Assembly (NCBI RefSeq): GCF_034424215.1
Contig: NZ_CP139960.1
Location: 3,968,001 to 4,032,000 of the forward strand
Length of the DNA: 64,000 bases
Direction: 5' to 3'
Source of the DNA: Niabella yanshanensis
GTDB lineage: Bacteria > Bacteroidota > Bacteroidia > Chitinophagales > Chitinophagaceae
Below the pieces are notes generated by a model, which made no database searches, was not told the DNA's origin, and was given only the letters and a program-made list of their open reading frames with translations. Of the stretch, positions 17,496 to 26,169 are shown piece by piece (within the stretch, counting starts at the first letter, position 1; each line of letters begins with the position of its first letter). The position numbers and the translations under genes are program-made.

Positions 17496-17911
17496 GTTTT
17501 GTTTGATATACACCTGCTTTTTAATTGAGGCCTTATGATAAATCATTGGTAAAGGTTCGGGCTTGGGTGAGATATAGTTTCAATAGCTGGTTGCCTGCCT
17601 TTACTTCCTTTGGGTCTTACCCGTATCTAGGTTTCTGCTATACCCGCTTATTGCTGCTATTTGCCGTTTTAAACCTGAACTCCAGTCTATGTTCCGCGTT
17701 TATTTGATAGCGTATAGAAAGCCTGATAGTGTCATCATCCAATATACGCAGATATATGATATCCTTGATGTATTTGTTAAGTTTTTTCTACACTGTCAAT
17801 GGTCAACGCCGGTGCTCACGATTTTCAGGGTTTTCGCAGTAATGCACATCTAATCTAAGGTATCGTTCCAATGCTTTGGATGGCATAATCAGTGAGAGAC
17901 GTGAAGAAGCA
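17496..17911. other. 416-bp intergenic region
   Basis: No convincing gene, repeat or terminator was found. A 60-codon plus-strand frame at 17525-17707 has no recognisable features and is treated as chance. Confidence 0.45.
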
Positions 17912-18595
17912 TTAATCTTTTTTAGTGATCACTAAATTCCTGAAATAGGCTTCCGTCCCGGGGCCTATCCATAGGCCGACGTTGCCTTTCGCATTTGATC
18001 CATGTTTAAGGTCCGAAACAATCAGGGTTGGCTGACTGGCTCCATGAACGTATAGCCGGGCAATAGTGTCCTGTACCTCAATTTTTACTTTTGTCCATAT
18101 ACCCACTTCTAAATCTACATAAGCTTCATATTTCTCAGGAAAATCTTTACGTAGTTGATACCAGGGATATTCCGGGTAAGAGATATATTGAGCAGCGTGG
18201 TTTCTCCGAACCTGGTCTGGCGCACGTCCGTTGCTCGGGCGCAAATAAAAGCATTCAAATTCCTTGTTAGAGCTGTCTATGCGAAAAGCTATACCCACAA
18301 AACCCCGTGCCCCTTCTGAGGCGTTTTTCATAGGTTGACCAGCCAGCTCAACTTCGATAGTGCCATTGTGGAAATAAGCGTTTTCCGGCTGGACTAATCT
18401 TAATTCGGTATCGGCCTGTGGGTCTATATCTGTTACTTTTATCGCTTGATGGTGCTTTAGCACTCCAGCCTGAACGGTTACATTCAGGGCTTTTAGCTGA
18501 CTGGTGTCTTGTAGCGAATACATTGTTTTGCCAGACTGGCTTTTGGCAATAAGGCCAGCCAGGGTGCAGGCCAGGAGCAAAGTAAGTTGCTTCAT
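17912..18595 (-). CDS. Exported protein with concanavalin-like (LamG/DUF1080-type) domain
   Basis: This 227-residue protein has a signal peptide (1-19, AKSQ) and a single beta-sandwich domain of the LamG/DUF1080-like superfamily. Signs are GTIEVELAG, GFVGIAFRIDSSNKEFECFYLRPSNG at about 97-122, WTKVKIEVQDTIARLYVHG and a closing GNVGLWIGPGTEAYFRNLVI. Such domains bind or hydrolyse carbohydrates, or serve as structural modules. No catalytic residues can be assigned. The gene stands alone and probably acts in the periplasm. Confidence 0.75.
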   Translation of the reverse strand: MKQLTLLLACTLAGLIAKSQSGKTMYSLQDTSQLKALNVTVQAGVLKHHQAIKVTDIDPQADTELRLVQPENAYFHNGTIEVELAGQPMKNASEGARGFVGIAFRIDSSNKEFECFYLRPSNGRAPDQVRRNHAAQYISYPEYPWYQLRKDFPEKYEAYVDLEVGIWTKVKIEVQDTIARLYVHGASQPTLIVSDLKHGSNAKGNVGLWIGPGTEAYFRNLVITKKD

Positions 18596-18951
18596 TGTTT
18601 TGAATTTGTCAGGTTATACTTCAATGGTCCTTAAAGATATTGAAAGGCGAGAAAGATACAATGCCAAAATCCTTTAACTCCTTTTATTAGCCGGATTTTT
18701 CATCGGAGCCTCTGTATCCGGATCATTGCTGTTGTTTAGTTTATAGCTAATCAAATAATCCATGTAAAGCAAGCTTTTTTGCTTTATCGAACTAAAAGTG
18801 GTTGTATGTTCCCAGCGCAAAAGCCGGGATTGGGAAATAGCTGATGTTACAAGGTTGGCCCAACTTGAATGAAACCCAATTTTGTGGGCAGTCAGTCGGG
18901 GGATTTTCCTAGAATTTTCTCACCTTAAAGTTCGTTTTACCCTTATAGGCA
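18596..18951. other. 356-bp gap upstream of the small transcription unit
   Basis: No supported gene was found. It is the shared upstream region of the minus-strand exported protein and the plus-strand unit at 18952-19206. The only frames are short and featureless. Confidence 0.45.
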
Positions 18952-18959
18952 TATCTTTG
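18952..18959 (+). promoter_or_regulatory. -7 promoter element for the small structured unit
   Basis: TATCTTTG matches TAnnTTTG exactly. The RNA would begin about 10 bases before the hairpin at 18974. A TTCGTTTT lies near the expected -33 position, without a full TTG. Confidence 0.6.
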
Positions 18960-18973
18960 CCCATTTACAATCT

Positions 18974-19033
18974 GGCTGTGCAGTTGCTTCTCCTTAATAG
19001 AATGGTAAAAAGAGAAAGCAACACTATGCAGCC
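18974..19033 (+). ncRNA. Long hairpin in the leader of a tiny basic ORF
   Basis: Arm 18974-18992 can pair with 19012-19033. GGCTG pairs with CAGCC, then after a small internal loop GTTGCTT pairs with AAGCAAC, a bulged A follows, and CTC pairs with GAG. The loop is about 19 bases. The right arm ends at 19033, directly before an ATG at 19034, so folding would mask that start and favour the in-frame ATG at 19070. It could be a regulatory leader or part of a small RNA. No known riboswitch or RNA family is recognised. Confidence 0.5.
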
Positions 19034-19069
19034 ATGAGTAAATATTTCACTCACTTTAAAATTAAATTT

Positions 19070-19165
19070 ATGTCGAAAAAGACAGTTGAGCCCAGGAAGA
19101 ATAAGCCGACACAAAAGAAAAGTTCAGCACAAAAGAAAGCGAATCCAAAGAAAAAAGCCCGGTAA
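19070..19165 (+). CDS. Very small lysine-rich basic protein (31 residues)
   Basis: ATG at 19070 opens 31 codons ending in TAA at 19163-19165. About half the residues are Lys or Arg, with Pro, Gln and Ser between them (SKKTVEPRKNKP..., QKKANPKKKAR). The composition resembles small RNA- or DNA-binding basic peptides. An in-frame ATG at 19034 would give 43 residues, but it abuts the leader hairpin. Support for a real gene comes from its own -7 box, a structured leader and a strong terminator 15 bases after the stop. The family is unknown, and translation itself is unproven. Confidence 0.55.
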   Translation: MSKKTVEPRKNKPTQKKSSAQKKANPKKKAR

Positions 19166-19179
19166 ATCAAAATGCCGGA

Positions 19180-19206
19180 AGCCCGGTTCAAAAGCCGGGC
19201 TTTTTT
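19180..19206 (+). terminator. Rho-independent terminator of the small basic ORF
   Basis: AGCCCGG, an 8-base loop, CCGGGCT and then TTTTT. It is a perfect stem ending in a T run, 15 bases after the stop codon at 19165. Confidence 0.88.
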
Positions 19207-19462
19207 ACGCCTTTGTCTGAATTTCAAGTCGATAGCGCCAGGTTTTTCATCAGGAAAAAATACATGGATGCGTTAGATATAGTGAAAGCGGCCTGTCTTG
19301 GGTTGAGGGGGTGGTGCACGGAAGATATTTTGGAGCTTTGCAATGGAACAGCAATCGAAGCACAAAAGCCGAATTGTTGTGCATTCAGGCTACACAGAGC
19401 AACCCTTTCTGTCCCAACGGAAAGTATTATAATTATTCAGCCGGGTCCCAATCATACTTCAG

Positions 19463-20677
19463 TTACCGCTGACTGGCAATCAGCAAATTCAGGTCTGTAT
19501 ACTTTAAATCAAATCGCTGGCTTAAATAAAAATTGGTCAAATGGCCTTTGAACAGGTAGATGCCATTACGCAAATGTATCCGGTGCCAGGCCAGATCTTC
19601 AATACCGCCTTCCTCGCCGGCGTCTATAAGTAAGGGCATCAAAACATTACTGATCGCCTGTGAAGCGGTGCGGGCAAAGCCCGAAGGGATATTAGGTACG
19701 CAATAATGAATGACACCATATTTCATGAATATGGGTGACTCGTGAGAAGTAACTTCAGATGTTTCAAAAACGCCTCCACGGTCAATGCTGGCATCGATAA
19801 TAACCGAGCCGGGCCTCATGCCACTTACCATTTCTTCGGTTACGATCATCGGCGTACGGCCGCTTAAATTAGATAAACAGCCCACCGCAACCTCGCAGGT
19901 GCGTAGTTGCTTGGCCAGCAGTTTGGGTTCAATTACGGAGGTCCATAATCGTTGGCCAATGGTATTCTGCAGGTTCTTTAAACGGCTAACATTATTATCA
20001 AACAATTTAACTGATGCGCCCAACGCCAGAGCAGCACGCGCCGCATATTCGCCTACAATGCCCGCTCCGATAATAATAACTTTAGTAGGCGCAATGCCCG
20101 AAATGCCCCCTAGCAACACACCCTTGCCATGATTGGCAGAACTCAGGTATTGCGCCGCGATCAGCATCACAGCGCTACCCGCAATTTCGCTCATGCTGCG
20201 TACAATTGGGTAAGAGTCGGTATCGTCTTTCAGGTTTTCAAATGATAAAGCCGTGATCTTTTTCTTCATCATGGTACACAACACATCCGGCTGCAGCACC
20301 GATAAATGCAAAGGAGAAATGATCGACTGATTCATTTGCAGCAATGGCAGGTCCTCTTCAATAACCGGTGCGCTCTTTACCATAATAGGGGCCTTGAATA
20401 CTTCTTCCCGGCTGTAAACGATTTTAGCGCCTGCGTCAGCATAATCCTTATCACGAAAGTGAGAGGCATCTCCCGCATTATGCTCCAGCATTACGTTATG
20501 CCCGTTGTTTACTAAAACGCTCACGGCATCGGGTGTCAACGCAATCCGGTTTTCCTGGAAAGCAATTTCTTTGGGAATTCCGATGGTCATACCTTCTCCC
20601 TTTAATTTGATGTCCAGGGTTTCCTCCAGCGTTTCATAGCTGAATGATGTGCTGATAACAGGCTGTTTCTTACTCAT
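19463..20677 (-). CDS. ald: Alanine dehydrogenase
   Basis: This 404-residue cytoplasmic enzyme interconverts L-alanine and pyruvate with NAD. Motifs are MTIGIPKEIAFQENRIALTPDAV at about 30-52 (family start signature), KSAPVIEED, the Rossmann loop VIIIGAGIVGEYAARAALALGASV at about 190-215, and SIDRGGVFETSE plus HYCVPNIPSGFARTAS (about 305-350). A 30-residue N-terminal extension is longer than in Bacillus-type enzymes and is usual for Bacteroidota homologues. It lies about 190 bases downstream of tsaE on the same strand, a gene order often kept in this phylum. Confidence 0.94.
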   Translation of the reverse strand: MSKKQPVISTSFSYETLEETLDIKLKGEGMTIGIPKEIAFQENRIALTPDAVSVLVNNGHNVMLEHNAGDASHFRDKDYADAGAKIVYSREEVFKAPIMVKSAPVIEEDLPLLQMNQSIISPLHLSVLQPDVLCTMMKKKITALSFENLKDDTDSYPIVRSMSEIAGSAVMLIAAQYLSSANHGKGVLLGGISGIAPTKVIIIGAGIVGEYAARAALALGASVKLFDNNVSRLKNLQNTIGQRLWTSVIEPKLLAKQLRTCEVAVGCLSNLSGRTPMIVTEEMVSGMRPGSVIIDASIDRGGVFETSEVTSHESPIFMKYGVIHYCVPNIPSGFARTASQAISNVLMPLLIDAGEEGGIEDLAWHRIHLRNGIYLFKGHLTNFYLSQRFDLKYTDLNLLIASQR

Positions 20678-20826
20678 ACTTGTGACAGAAGTGTACTAGT
20701 TTATCTCGGTTATATTTAATAAGACTAAAAAATATTCTTAACCAGGTTAATTGCTTACTGATAGTTTATAGGTGACAGATAATGGGTCCTGGTTTTCCAG
20801 CGGGTCGATTGCTGTTCATCCGGTCT

Positions 20827-20850
20827 TATTCTCATTATTCATCACTCACC
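20827..20850 (-). repeat. Post-stop repeat copy 1
   Basis: Read on the minus strand this is GGTGAGTGATGAATAATGAG plus AATA, starting 15 bases past the tsaE stop. It is related to the copies at 38827-38873 and 51140-51180, which also follow stop codons of minus-strand genes in the same orientation. Confidence 0.5.
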
Positions 20851-20864
20851 AAATTTACTCCTTT

Positions 20865-21290
20865 TTATGCTATTTCCAGCGACCGTTCTGTATCGCCTTC
20901 CACACGCAGGTATAGCGTTGTTGTGTCGTCGGGAAATAATGCCTCAGCCCTTTCCGGCCATTCTACAAAGCAATAGTCGCCGCTGTACAGGCAGTCTTCT
21001 ACTCCTGTCCGGATAGCTTCCTCCTCATCTTTTAGCCGGTACAGGTCGATGTGATACAGCCGCTTTGTGATTCCATTTTCATTATACCGATATTCATTGA
21101 TCACGGAAAATGTCGGACTGCTTACTACGTCCTCCACTTTTAACAGACTACAAACAGCACTTATCAATGTAGTTTTTCCTGCTCCCATCGTCCCATGCAG
21201 GGCAATCACCTTACGGTTTTTTAGCTCATCCAATAACCATTGGGCCGTTTGATCAATTTCAGGTAATGTATATTTTCTTATAGTAGGCAT
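20865..21290 (-). CDS. tsaE: tRNA t6A biosynthesis ATPase TsaE
   Basis: This 141-residue P-loop ATPase works with TsaB and TsaD to make N6-threonylcarbamoyladenosine at position 37 of tRNAs. The Walker A loop is HGTMGAGKTT at residues 32-41. SSPTFSVINEY and LYHIDLYRL are the family-specific motifs, and CFVEWPERA is the Walker-B-like end. The start is the ATG at 21290 (MPTIRKYTL). The longer frame adds 14 residues of leader. The alanine dehydrogenase gene follows on the same strand. Confidence 0.95.
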   Translation of the reverse strand: MPTIRKYTLPEIDQTAQWLLDELKNRKVIALHGTMGAGKTTLISAVCSLLKVEDVVSSPTFSVINEYRYNENGITKRLYHIDLYRLKDEEEAIRTGVEDCLYSGDYCFVEWPERAEALFPDDTTTLYLRVEGDTERSLEIA

Positions 21291-21367
21291 GTTTGTTAAA
21301 TGTAGAACGCAAATATCTTCTATTATTACCAAAAATACAATCCCGTGAGCTGCCTGAAGCTAACCTG

Positions 21368-22687
21368 TTATACCTGTTGTGATTTGGACAATTTGTAAAA
21401 ATCGTAAGTGTAGGCGTTGTAGGGGAGTAGCCGTTGCGAGAATAATTTAGCGGTAAAGCACCCGATGATAATAGGGATGAACAGGCTGTAGCCATTGGGT
21501 ACCAGGTTGCAGGTTAATATCAATGCCGTAAGAGGAGCAAAAATAGCCGAAGAAAGCGTAGCTGCTGCGCCCACCAGGGCAAAATTAAGCGGCACCAGGT
21601 TGGTATGAAAATAGGTATTGCAAAAAATAGCCAGTAATAAACCCAGGAAAGCGCCCGCTACAATACTGGGAGCAAAAACACCACCGTCGCCGCCGGCACC
21701 CAATGTAAGAGAGGCCACTAAAGGTTTTAACAGGATCAGCGCGGCCAGCAGTAGTAATGAAATGTGCTCTTTACTGATTGCTGTTTCAAGTATTTGATTC
21801 AGGCCATGGTAGCTGTCGCCGTATAAGACCGGGAAGCATAGAATGGAAAGACCAACTATTAATGCGCCGATGTTTACTCTCAGGAAATTATTATGTATTT
21901 GTGCAAAAAGATTCTTGATACGGGTTACCAGGAACGTGAAGTATACTGCCAGTGTGCCGCTTAGCAAGCCCAGCAGTACAAAGAAAGGGATAGCGTACCA
22001 GTTCCAGTCTTTGATTGAAAAATGCAGTAGCGGTTCGTTATCAAAAAGGTAAATAAATATAGCGGCTATAAGGGAAGAGGCTGTGCAACTAACGATCAGG
22101 GATTTGCGCAGTTTCCTGGCAATCACTTCCATGGCGAACAACCAACCCGCCAGGGGGCTTGCAAAAAGTACGGCTACTCCTGCTGCTACACCCGCGCAGA
22201 TCAGCTCGCGCTTATACATTTTCGCCGAAAACTCCCTTTTGTACCCCATATTACCCACAGTTGCCGTTGCCACTACGGTTGAAACTTCTACGCCTGTTGA
22301 CCCACCAAAGATCACCGTAAGAAAACCATTGATATAATGGGAGGGAATTTTAAAGAAGGGAAGATGCTCTTTTCTTTGGTCAAGGGTTTTGTAGATTTCT
22401 GTAATGCCCTTGTTTTTACGGTTCAGGAACAGGTATTTACGAAGAAAATAGATGGCCGTAATGCCGATAGTAGGCAGTACCACAAATAATACCTTGTGGG
22501 TATTTTCTACCGTGTCAAATACCCGGTGCTCAAAATATTCTGTGAGGTGTTTGAGAGAGAACGCCAGCAGGCAACTTATTAAACTAATGAGAATAGAAAT
22601 GAGTACCAGCTTGTAATAATGATGAACGATAACTTTTTTCCTTTCCACGCGATTCCTGTTTAAATAAGGAGCAGGGAAAAGCCCCAC
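21368..22687 (-). CDS. CLC-type chloride channel/transporter, variant selectivity motifs
   Basis: This 439-residue inner-membrane protein has the helix pattern of the CLC family. The third signature is well kept (GAGGDGGVFAPSIVAGAFLG, about 330-350). The first two are altered: GSGIP is NKGIT at 92-96, and GREGP is GSTGV at 129-133. The residue aligned with the gating glutamate (E148 of CLC-ec1) is therefore Thr131, with a glutamate three residues later (Glu134). Transport may then be channel-like or have other selectivity. The start is a GTG at 22687, a second GTG at 22648 is possible, and no early ATG exists. tsaE lies 77 bases downstream on the same strand. Confidence 0.87.
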   Translation of the reverse strand: MGLFPAPYLNRNRVERKKVIVHHYYKLVLISILISLISCLLAFSLKHLTEYFEHRVFDTVENTHKVLFVVLPTIGITAIYFLRKYLFLNRKNKGITEIYKTLDQRKEHLPFFKIPSHYINGFLTVIFGGSTGVEVSTVVATATVGNMGYKREFSAKMYKRELICAGVAAGVAVLFASPLAGWLFAMEVIARKLRKSLIVSCTASSLIAAIFIYLFDNEPLLHFSIKDWNWYAIPFFVLLGLLSGTLAVYFTFLVTRIKNLFAQIHNNFLRVNIGALIVGLSILCFPVLYGDSYHGLNQILETAISKEHISLLLLAALILLKPLVASLTLGAGGDGGVFAPSIVAGAFLGLLLAIFCNTYFHTNLVPLNFALVGAAATLSSAIFAPLTALILTCNLVPNGYSLFIPIIIGCFTAKLFSQRLLPYNAYTYDFYKLSKSQQV

Positions 22688-22765
22688 CCCAGTTTAATAG
22701 GGTGCAAAGGTAACAACTGTTGCTGTAAACAACAGTTGTTAGTAGTTATTTGATTGATTGTCAGG

Positions 22766-25123
22766 TTATCCTACGATCCTTAACCGGGCGTAATTGAGGA
22801 GAATTTTCTTTTCGCCGTTGGTTTCGAATTTAATGATGGCCATGGGATTGTGGCTGGCGCCTTCCATTTTGATGATCTCTCCAAATCCAAATTTCTGATG
22901 CTCCACTTTTTGTCCCACTGCTAATTCGGTAACCTCATTGGCTACGAAGTTTTCTGTAGGTGTGTGGTCTGTCACCTTTTTTTCCATTTTGGGAGGTAAG
23001 TAACTTGGGGTAGCTGACTTTTTGCTTGGTGGCGGACCGTAACGTTTTTCCGCATCTTCGGCAGCTTTTTTGCCACCAGACCAACCTCCGCCAAATCCAC
23101 TGTTCATGCGCTCGAAAGCGCTGCCGCCAAAATTGTTGCTCATTTTTGTGCCACCCCCCGCATAACTACGGTCCAGCAGTTGCTCCGGCAGTTCTTCTAT
23201 AAACCGGCTGGGCTCATTTTGCACCAGTTGCCCAAATTTATAACGGGTATTGGCATAGGTAACCCATAGTTTCTTTTTAGCCCGCGTTACTACCACATAG
23301 AAAAGCCTGCGTTCTTCCTCCAGTTCTTCCCGGGTATTGATGCTCATAGCGTTGGGAAATAACATTTCTTCCAGCCCTGCTGCAAATACGCATTCAAATT
23401 CCAAACCTTTTGCTGCGTGAATGGTCATCAGCTTTACGGTATCCGCATCGGGGTCCTTTTCGTCTGCGTCGGTCAGTAAAGTGATCTGCTGCAGGTATGC
23501 CCCCAGGCCTTTATCTACAACTTCTCCATCTTCGTTATCCGGGCTTTCTACCCATTCTTTAATAGAGTTGAGCAACTCCTGTATGTTCTCGTATCGTTGT
23601 AACCCTTCAGTACTTTTGTCATTGAACAATTCCCGCACCAGGTTGGTATTCTTGCCCACGTGAAACGCAACTTCATAGGCATTGTGCTTTTCCAGCATGC
23701 TGGAAAAACTCCTGATCATGGTCACGAAATTGTTGATCACTTCCAGTGTACCGGCCCGGAAGCCGTGTTGAGCAGCCTCCACCAGTATCTCCCACATGGT
23801 TTTATTGTGGGTATTGGCCAGCAATATAATTTTATCTATGGTCGTTTTACCGATGCCACGTACGGGGTAATTAATGATACGTTTTAAGGCTTCCTCATCA
23901 CGGCTATTAATGATCAGGCGCAGGTAAGCCACCAGGTCTTTAATCTCCTTGCGCTGGTAAAAGCTCACACCACCATACATGGTATAAGGAATCGCCATGC
24001 GTCTTAACGCTTCCTCAAAAGCCCGGCTTTGGGCATTGGTACGATATAGTATTGCGAAATCTTTATTTAAGAAATGGTTCCGCAGCTTTTGTTCCTGTAT
24101 GCTGTCGGCTACAAACTTTCCTTCTTCGTTATCCGACATGGTTTTTACAATCCTGATCTTCTCACCTTCCGCATTTTCGGTAAACAGCACTTTTGGGATC
24201 TGTCCCTTGTTTTTACCAATTACATCATTGGCCGCGTTGATGATCGTTTGTGTGCTACGATAGTTTTGCTCCAGCTTTACCACTTTTACTTCATCGTAGT
24301 CTTTCTGAAACTGTAAAATATTCTGGATGGTAGCGCCCCGGAAGCTATAAATACTCTGGGCGTCATCTCCCACCACGCAAACATTTTCATGCATGGCCCC
24401 CAGTAGTTTTATTACCTCATACTGGGCCGGGTTGGTATCCTGGTACTCATCAATCAGTATAAATTTAAATTTATGCTGGTATTTGCTTAAAGATTCGGGA
24501 TTAGTTTTAAGTAATTCGTAAAATTTAAGCAACAGGTCATCAAAATCCATAGCGCCGTTTTTAAAACAGCGCTTGCAATAAGAATCGTAAATTTTAGCAA
24601 TTGCCGGCCGGTTGGCACGGATATCTTCCTGCTGTACATAGTAGTCTGTTGCATAGTCGGCGGGCGATACCAGCGCGTTTTTGGCAGAGGATATACGGTT
24701 ATACACCTGTGATGGTTTATACAATTTATCATCCAGGTGCATTTCGTTGATCACTGCTTTAACCACGCTTTTGGCATCGTCGGTATCATAAATAGTGAAA
24801 TTGTTGGGATAACCGATCCTGTGTGCTTCTGCCCTTAAAATTCTAGCAAATACACTGTGAAAAGTTCCTATATATAAATTACGTGCTTCGTTTCCACCTA
24901 AAATATGTTCTATACGCTCTTTCATCTCCCGCGCTGCTTTATTGGTAAATGTCAGCGCCAGTATATTAAAGGCGTCAATACCACTGGCCATCAAATGGGC
25001 GATACGTGTGGTTAATACCTTGGTTTTACCACTTCCCGCACCCGCGATAATCATAATGGGACCCTGAATATGTAATACTGCTTCTTTTTGCCGCTCGTTC
25101 AAACCTTTTATATAATCCTGCAT
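22766..25123 (-). CDS. uvrD: UvrD/PcrA-type superfamily 1 DNA helicase
   Basis: This 785-residue 3'-5' DNA helicase functions in DNA repair and replication-fork upkeep. Helicase motifs appear in order: Q-motif LNERQKEAV (8-16), Walker A GAGSGKT (28-34), TFTNKAAREMKERI, GTFHSV, DEYQDTNPAQYEV (motif II), GDDAQSIYSFRGA (motif III), EQNYRSTQ (IV), TIHAAKGLEFECVF (V) and VVTRAKKKL (VI). The tail (about 640-785) has Gly/Asn-rich linkers and ends in a Tudor-like RNAP-interaction domain (VGQKVEHQKFGFGEIIKMEG), as in PcrA. A near -7 box TACCTTGC ends 4 bases before the ATG. Confidence 0.95.
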   Translation of the reverse strand: MQDYIKGLNERQKEAVLHIQGPIMIIAGAGSGKTKVLTTRIAHLMASGIDAFNILALTFTNKAAREMKERIEHILGGNEARNLYIGTFHSVFARILRAEAHRIGYPNNFTIYDTDDAKSVVKAVINEMHLDDKLYKPSQVYNRISSAKNALVSPADYATDYYVQQEDIRANRPAIAKIYDSYCKRCFKNGAMDFDDLLLKFYELLKTNPESLSKYQHKFKFILIDEYQDTNPAQYEVIKLLGAMHENVCVVGDDAQSIYSFRGATIQNILQFQKDYDEVKVVKLEQNYRSTQTIINAANDVIGKNKGQIPKVLFTENAEGEKIRIVKTMSDNEEGKFVADSIQEQKLRNHFLNKDFAILYRTNAQSRAFEEALRRMAIPYTMYGGVSFYQRKEIKDLVAYLRLIINSRDEEALKRIINYPVRGIGKTTIDKIILLANTHNKTMWEILVEAAQHGFRAGTLEVINNFVTMIRSFSSMLEKHNAYEVAFHVGKNTNLVRELFNDKSTEGLQRYENIQELLNSIKEWVESPDNEDGEVVDKGLGAYLQQITLLTDADEKDPDADTVKLMTIHAAKGLEFECVFAAGLEEMLFPNAMSINTREELEEERRLFYVVVTRAKKKLWVTYANTRYKFGQLVQNEPSRFIEELPEQLLDRSYAGGGTKMSNNFGGSAFERMNSGFGGGWSGGKKAAEDAEKRYGPPPSKKSATPSYLPPKMEKKVTDHTPTENFVANEVTELAVGQKVEHQKFGFGEIIKMEGASHNPMAIIKFETNGEKKILLNYARLRIVG

Positions 25124-25334
25124 GGGCGCAAGGTACGAAGAGCGTATGATTTATAAGGTAGACATGCTGCAAAAAGTGTTGGTTAGGAGATTTAATCAGG
25201 TAAATCGGAATACTTTAACAAACGGGCATTAAACCTCCTAAGTAGTTTGTAGTCATATTACTGTTTGGTAAATGTTTAACAGTTATTAGCAGAAAGTTTG
25301 TTTTTAAAATATCATCTAATCAAAAATTAAGGAG

Positions 25335-26099
25335 ATGGGTTTAATAACGAAAAAAACAGGATTGATTTCGGGGGCGCTGCTAATAACCTATGTGTTAATG
25401 GCGCAGGAAATTCCGTCGAGAACGAATGAGGGAGTGAGCAGCGCTGCACCAAGGGAGGCCCGGAAGAACGCCTATTTTAATTTGAAGCTGACGAAAGAGC
25501 AACAAAAGGAACTACAGGTGGCAAATAAAGAAAATCGTGAAAAGATGAAGGAGATTGCAGCGGACAGCACCCTGGAGCCGAAGGAAAGGAAGAACCAGCT
25601 ACAAGCTGTTCGAAAGGACCTGATCGAAAAACGCAGGACTATTCTTACTGAAGAGCAATACACGATGTATGAGCAGAACCTGAAGGAAATCAAAGAAAAG
25701 GGCCTGGTCGGTTCGGCAAAAAATGTGGTAAACAATATTGAAAAAAACAGGGAAAAAGATCCCAATGGGCTGAGCAGGGATGCTGAAAAAAAGACATCTA
25801 AAAAAGGGAGGAGTAACTGGAACGATTTGCAGATGACGGGCGAACAACGCGAAAAGATGCGGCTTGCCAACCAGGATTATAACACTCGGGCTCAAACCAT
25901 CAGAAATAATATTTCGCTTACATCATCCGAAAAACAAGATCAGACAAAAGAGGCTTACCGGGCTTACGAGATGGAAATAAGATCTATTCTTACTTCAGAA
26001 CAGAAGTCTAAGTGGGATGATCAGCAACGAAGAGCCCGGATGACCATGTCGTCGAGAGAATTACAAGCGGACCGTAACAGGAGGGGGGTGAGCCATTAA
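25335..26099 (+). CDS. Exported protein with two Spy/CpxP-like (LTxxQ) units
   Basis: This 254-residue protein has a signal peptide (about 1-23, ending LMAQ) and is extremely rich in Lys, Glu, Arg and Gln. Two similar helical units are visible: NLKLTKEQQKELQVANKENREKM with ILTEEQYTMYEQ (about 48-120), and DLQMTGEQREKMRLANQDYNTRA with ILTSEQKSKWDDQ (about 165-235). This is the LTxxQ pattern of Spy/CpxP periplasmic chaperones, present twice. A GGAG lies directly before the ATG, too close for a normal ribosome site. The neighbour at 26170 has one such unit. Family and export are clear. The stress sensed or client bound is unknown. Confidence 0.75.
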   Translation: MGLITKKTGLISGALLITYVLMAQEIPSRTNEGVSSAAPREARKNAYFNLKLTKEQQKELQVANKENREKMKEIAADSTLEPKERKNQLQAVRKDLIEKRRTILTEEQYTMYEQNLKEIKEKGLVGSAKNVVNNIEKNREKDPNGLSRDAEKKTSKKGRSNWNDLQMTGEQREKMRLANQDYNTRAQTIRNNISLTSSEKQDQTKEAYRAYEMEIRSILTSEQKSKWDDQQRRARMTMSSRELQADRNRRGVSH

Positions 26100-26169
26100 T
26101 TTCAAGATTAATAAAATTAAATGCCTTTACAGGTATTCAGGATTACAACAATAAATAAAAAAACAAAAA

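Noticed and set aside
17525-17707. 60-codon plus-strand frame in an intergenic gap
   Set aside because: It has no family features or promoter, and much of it is leader of the minus-strand gene.
19213-19551. 112-codon plus-strand frame beginning with TTG, partly antisense to ald
   Set aside because: No recognisable motif, an alternative start inside the terminator tail, overlap with the 3' end of ald, and no promoter box. It is best explained as chance.
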